Of a stretch of 64,000 bases of DNA, positions 60,756 through 64,000 are shown piece by piece (the first letter of the stretch is position 1; every line of letters begins with the position of its first letter). The DNA lies in contig JAEUVF010000012.1 of NCBI GenBank assembly GCA_016787265.1, positions 124,001 to 188,000 on the forward strand. Direction: 5' to 3'. Made by a program: the position numbers and the translations under genes. This stretch comes from Flavipsychrobacter sp. (lineage in GTDB: Bacteria; Bacteroidota; Bacteroidia; Chitinophagales; Chitinophagaceae). A model generated the notes under the pieces. The model had not been told where the DNA came from. It saw nothing but the letters and a program-made list of their open reading frames with translations, and searched no databases.

Positions 60756-62129
60756 CTACACTTCTCTGATATCTGTTAGTTCCCGCTGCTCGCCCGTTAG
60801 AAGGTTCTTGATGGTCAAATTTCCCGATGCGAGTTCATTGCTGCCAATGAAGATCGCATGGGGAATTTTTTTCTGATCCGCATATTTAAACTGCTTGGGC
60901 AGTTTCACTGCTTCCGGATACAATTCACACCGTTTGCCCAGTGCCCGCAATTCCTGCATTAATTGAAAAGCCCTCCGGCTCTCCGCTTCACCCAGGTTAA
61001 AGAAGATGTATTCTGTTCCTACTGCAATGGTTTCAGGGAACAGTCCCAGTTCTTCCAGTACATCATAGATACGATCCACTCCAAAACTGATGCCCACTCC
61101 CGGCAGATCCGGAACACCGAACAAACCGGTCAGGTCATCATATCGGCCACCACCACCAATACTTCCCATCTTTACACCAATGGCACGCACTTCAAATATG
61201 ATTCCGGTATAATAATTCAGTCCGCGTGCCAGCGTAAAATCACAAACCAGTTCTGCCTTACCCTTACCCTTAACCGAAGATGCAGTTGCAGTTGCCAGCT
61301 CCAATACAAAACGAAGTTCCTCCAATCCCTGCCGGGCTGTTTCAATATGACCCAGCAACTGCTCTACAGCTGCCAGCTTTTCTTCATTTGAACCTTCGAT
61401 CTTCAAATAAGCTTCAATGCTGTTCACCTGGTCTGCCGACAGGCTCCGCTCCAGCAATTCCTCTTTCACTTTCTCCATACCGATCTTATCCAGCTTATCA
61501 ATCGCAATGGTGATGTCCATCATCTTTTCCGCACCACCGCAATGTTCTGCCAATGCAGCCAGAATCTTCCTGTTATTCAGCCTGATTTCCACGGAGATGC
61601 CTAAACGCTGAAATACTTCTGTATAAATAGCTGCTAATTCCACTTCATTATACAAGCTCTTGCTGCCAACTACATCCGCATCACATTGATAAAACTCCCG
61701 GTAGCGTCCCTTCTGCGGACGATCAGCCCGCCAGACTGGCTGCACCTGGTAACGCCGGAAAGGCAATGCAAGCTGTCCGTGGTTCATGGCCACATAGCGT
61801 GCAAAAGGAATCGTAAGATCATAGCGCAGTGCGCGTTCGGTCAGATTTTTATCATTTTTACCGGCTATCACCTGCTCAAAAGCTGCACGAGCCTTGTCGA
61901 TGTTTTTAGGATCATTCAATCCATTATTCAGGATTTTGAAAATCAGTTTATCACCTTCATCACCATATTTGCCCATCAGGGTATCCAGGTTTTCCATCGC
62001 AGGTGTTTCCAGCGGCTGAAAACCATAAATTTCAAACACGCCTTTAATAGTGTTTAAAATATAACTTCGTTTACGCACGGTATCCGGACCAAAATCACGT
62101 GTGCCGGATGGCAGGGAGGGTTTTGACAT
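60756..62129 (-). CDS. hisS: Histidyl-tRNA synthetase
   Basis: A 457-residue class II synthetase. Motif 1 at about 70, motif 2 in RADRPQKGRYREFYQCDADVVG, shown as RPQKGRYREFYQCD, the HisA motif with ARGLNYYTG, and motif 3 in GVGISFGVDRIYDVL; an anticodon-binding domain at the C-terminus. It charges tRNA-His with histidine. It follows the phosphatase gene by 7 bp and is probably cotranscribed. Length is in the upper part of the family range. Confidence 0.96.
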   Translation of the reverse strand: MSKPSLPSGTRDFGPDTVRKRSYILNTIKGVFEIYGFQPLETPAMENLDTLMGKYGDEGDKLIFKILNNGLNDPKNIDKARAAFEQVIAGKNDKNLTERALRYDLTIPFARYVAMNHGQLALPFRRYQVQPVWRADRPQKGRYREFYQCDADVVGSKSLYNEVELAAIYTEVFQRLGISVEIRLNNRKILAALAEHCGGAEKMMDITIAIDKLDKIGMEKVKEELLERSLSADQVNSIEAYLKIEGSNEEKLAAVEQLLGHIETARQGLEELRFVLELATATASSVKGKGKAELVCDFTLARGLNYYTGIIFEVRAIGVKMGSIGGGGRYDDLTGLFGVPDLPGVGISFGVDRIYDVLEELGLFPETIAVGTEYIFFNLGEAESRRAFQLMQELRALGKRCELYPEAVKLPKQFKYADQKKIPHAIFIGSNELASGNLTIKNLLTGEQRELTDIREV

Positions 62130-62136
62130 CTAAGTT

Positions 62137-62592
62137 CTATTGGTGGTTTTCAATCAGTTTATCACAAGCCTGGCTGATCATCGCATATACATCATGGTAA
62201 CCTGGTTCGGTTCCATACCAGGGATCAGGAACATCCAGGTTTTTCCCCGGGTGTAATACATTCATTAAAAGATCAACTTTGCTGGCATCAAATCGTTGCC
62301 GGGCAATGGACTTCATTTCATCAATCACATCCTCCGCCATTGCGTAGATCAAATCAAACTCTTCAAAGTCGGCAGCCCGGAATCGCCTGGCCCGCTGCCG
62401 GCTGATATCAATTCCATTAAGTTTTGCCACTTTCTGCGAAAGGGGATGGGGCGATTCACCTACATGATATCCATTGGTGCCGGCACTGTCGATCTGCCAG
62501 TTCAATCCGGCTGCTTCCACTTTCGCCTGTAAAATTCCTTCCGCCAATGGGCTTCTGCAGATATTCCCGAGGCAGACCATCAAAATCTTCAT
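62137..62592 (-). CDS. Low-molecular-weight protein tyrosine phosphatase
   Basis: A 151-residue phosphatase. The catalytic loop VCLGNICRSP (C-x5-R-S) is at the N-terminus, and the general acid Asp is in DVPDPWYG near residue 121. It may act on tyrosine kinases of capsule synthesis or small substrates. It is the first gene of a two-gene unit with hisS, an odd pairing. A -7 box lies 5 nt upstream of the ATG. Confidence 0.93.
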   Translation of the reverse strand: MKILMVCLGNICRSPLAEGILQAKVEAAGLNWQIDSAGTNGYHVGESPHPLSQKVAKLNGIDISRQRARRFRAADFEEFDLIYAMAEDVIDEMKSIARQRFDASKVDLLMNVLHPGKNLDVPDPWYGTEPGYHDVYAMISQACDKLIENHQ

Positions 62593-62597
62593 GGCGG

Positions 62598-62605
62598 CAA
62601 AAATA
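62598..62605 (-). promoter_or_regulatory. Candidate -7 box (TATTTTTG) of the phosphatase-hisS unit
   Basis: Minus-strand TATTTTTG, exact TAnnTTTG, 5 nt (CCGCC) before the start codon. Leaderless mRNA predicted. Confidence 0.5.
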
Positions 62606-62695
62606 GGACAGTTTAGTGTATGGAATCCTGTAGGCCCTGCATCTTAGTTTCAACACAGCGCTGCGTTCCTATTTATCCACACAAAACTTATCAGT

Positions 62696-63514
62696 ATGGA
62701 ACCTTCTACCATTCTTCGCAGTGATGCGCTGGACATCCTTTTCGAAAATCGCAACAAACAATATGGTGCCTACCTGCTTCGGCGGGAATACCCCAGGCGA
62801 TTGCTGATGGCCATCAGTGGGATGGCCTTACTGGTTGCGACTGTCCTCTTTTTTATGCTTCAACCCAAAGCCCCCAGGCAACTATTGGGTCCGGCTGTGA
62901 TTGTTGATGACCTTACTCTTGTTACGCCACCTCAACCACCGGCTCCTGAACCTCCACCACCTCCCGCACCCGAACCACCGGCTCCCCCGGCAGCCACCCA
63001 ACAGTTTGTAAAACCAGAAATCGTTCCCGATGAACAGCAAACAGATCCACTGCCCGAATTAGCAATATTGGAAGACAGGATCATATCTACTCAAACCATT
63101 GATGGGCCAGCATCAGATGGTATCACCCGCCCGCCACAACCTGAAAACACAGTAACCGGTTCTGCGCCCATCACCCCTGCAAAAGAAGAAGCCCCCGCGA
63201 TCAGGGAAACTGCAGCTGTGATGCCCAGTTTCCCGGGCGGACTAGGAGCTTTGCAACGCTGGTTGTCAAAAAACCTCCGCCCCCAGGATGGCATCGAACC
63301 CGGCCAGCGGATTAAGGTAATCGCCCGCTTCGTGGTGGATGTGAACGGAAATATTACAGGAATCCGGCTAACCCAGTCAGGGGGAGCCCCCTACGACCAG
63401 GAAGTGCTTCGGGTCATTAATAAAATGCCGAAATGGAATCCTGGCCAGCAAAATGGAGAAACCGTGTCCGTTTGGTTTAATATCCCCATAATTTTCACCA
63501 GCCCGGAAGAGTAG
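62696..63514 (+). CDS. TonB family energy transducer
   Basis: A 272-residue protein: cytoplasmic N-terminus with LFENRNKQYGAYLLRREYPRR, the conserved Bacteroidota TonB start, one membrane helix (about 39-57), a Pro-rich rod (PPQPPAPEPPPPPAPEP) and a C-terminal TonB domain (IARFVVDVNGNITGIRLTQS and NKMPKWNPGQQNGETVSVWF). It transmits energy from an ExbBD motor to outer-membrane receptors such as SusC. ExbB/D are not in the window. Followed by two small co-oriented genes. Confidence 0.93.
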   Translation: MEPSTILRSDALDILFENRNKQYGAYLLRREYPRRLLMAISGMALLVATVLFFMLQPKAPRQLLGPAVIVDDLTLVTPPQPPAPEPPPPPAPEPPAPPAATQQFVKPEIVPDEQQTDPLPELAILEDRIISTQTIDGPASDGITRPPQPENTVTGSAPITPAKEEAPAIRETAAVMPSFPGGLGALQRWLSKNLRPQDGIEPGQRIKVIARFVVDVNGNITGIRLTQSGGAPYDQEVLRVINKMPKWNPGQQNGETVSVWFNIPIIFTSPEE

Positions 63515-63571
63515 TAAAAGCGATACACCATATTTTTCCTAAATTGCCCAACGCAAAGCAAGCAGATTACA

Positions 63572-63808
63572 ATGGCAAACAATTCACAGGATAACAGAAG
63601 AAAGCAATACAGCATGATGCGATCCATCCTGGATTATGGAATGGGCGGACTAATCCTGCTGTTTGGTTTCTTCTTTTTGTTTTCCGAAAAACTGGGCTTT
63701 GAATTTGAAATGGAACCCTTTTTCAAGTACTTTTTTTCCGGACTTTGTATCGTATATGGCGCCTGGCGCATATACAGGGGTTATCAGAAAAATTATTATT
63801 CCGAATAA
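63572..63808 (+). CDS. Small two-helix membrane protein (78 aa)
   Basis: Not recognised. A 78-residue protein with polar N-terminus (MANNSQDNRRKQYSMM) and two membrane helices (about 25-42 and 53-67), ending YQKNYYSE. In Bacteroidota small proteins of this kind sit between tonB and a PstS-like gene; the role is unknown. 57 bp after tonB; a TATTTTTC sequence in the gap resembles a -7 box. Confidence 0.7.
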   Translation: MANNSQDNRRKQYSMMRSILDYGMGGLILLFGFFFLFSEKLGFEFEMEPFFKYFFSGLCIVYGAWRIYRGYQKNYYSE

Positions 63809-63825
63809 GATTCAAGCGAACGTGT

Positions 63826-64000
63826 ATGAATAGGTGTTGGAAATTAAGTTGCCTGGTTATCACAACAATGGTTACATTCATTCGCTGCAATGACCAGAAC
63901 GTTGTCTATCGGAATGATACAGCCTCTTCAGGCACCATCCATATCAGCGTGGATGAATCCTTCAAGCCGGTTATTGATTCCCAGATTAAAGTATTTGAAT
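63826..64000 (+). CDS. PstS-like phosphate-binding protein, N-terminal part (runs off the window)
   Basis: The first 58 codons of a substrate-binding protein. After a short signal ending in FIRC (an imperfect lipobox) comes SSGTIHISVDESFKPVIDSQIKVFE, the start of the periplasmic phosphate-binding fold used by Bacteroidota PstS-like proteins. In this phylum such genes often follow tonB. Cut off at the window end, so ligand residues are not visible. ATG at 63826. Confidence 0.7.
   Translation, partial: MNRCWKLSCLVITTMVTFIRCNDQNVVYRNDTASSGTIHISVDESFKPVIDSQIKVFE

Overview
The window reads as chromosomal DNA of a member of the Bacteroidota, most likely the family Chitinophagaceae. Grounds: a SusC/SusD pair with an ECF sigma and FecR, a type IX secretion C-terminal signal, a fused CcoN-CcoO oxidase subunit, a short RpoD beginning MRQLKI, many lipoproteins, and promoters of the Bacteroidota type (TAnnTTTG at -7) in place of obvious Shine-Dalgarno sites. 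Taxonomy is inferred from family resemblance only. Base composition looks uniform and no phage, transposase, CRISPR array, rRNA or tRNA gene was recognised.

Layout. 1-5.4 kb: start of trmD, an Asp-rich lipoprotein, a TPR-CHAT protease-like protein, and a convergent ECF sigma plus membrane TPR protein. 5.5-8.5 kb: a MacB-type tripartite export set. 8.6-12.6 kb: a PD40 propeller protein, a T9SS-sorted surface protein and a PAS histidine kinase. 12.6-21.4 kb: a full cbb3 oxidase locus (ccoI, ccoS, ccoNO, ccoQ, ccoP, ccoG, ccoH, TauE/SafE), including two genes of 54-55 codons, followed by a receiver-Crp fusion regulator. 22.6-26.4 kb: small heat shock protein, S4 protein, M20 peptidase and a CDF transporter. 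26.5-29.2 kb: PhyH dioxygenase and GH2 glycosidase. 29.2-36.2 kb: exported superoxide dismutase, LptF/G permease, rpoD, ffh, rpsP, rimM.

36.3-38 kb: DinB-like protein and a Crp-type regulator with a helical partner. 38.1-48.5 kb: a seven-gene ECF sigma/FecR/SusC/SusD locus whose enzymes are two related endonuclease/exonuclease/phosphatase (EEP) lipoproteins rather than glycoside hydrolases. 48.5-55 kb: DNA polymerase IV, peroxiredoxin, amidohydrolase, a membrane EEP protein, and a secreted DUF1080 hydrolase with a Tat-exported oxidoreductase. 55-64 kb: two pseudouridine synthases, an LTXXQ protein, rlmN, thiolase, a lipoprotein, hisS, a tyrosine phosphatase, TonB, a small membrane protein and the start of a PstS-like binding protein.

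Three signals cut across the genes. TAnnTTYG boxes lie 3-5 nt before the start codon of six genes, predicting leaderless mRNAs. Tandem TTTCACY heptamers occur at three places, one starting at a stop codon and one ending at a start codon. Pyrimidine-rich tracts with CTCCTTTGTCTCC-like units lead into dinB, rlmN and the thiolase gene. The systems most worth pursuing are the TPR-CHAT/sigma/membrane-TPR module and the SusCD-EEP locus.
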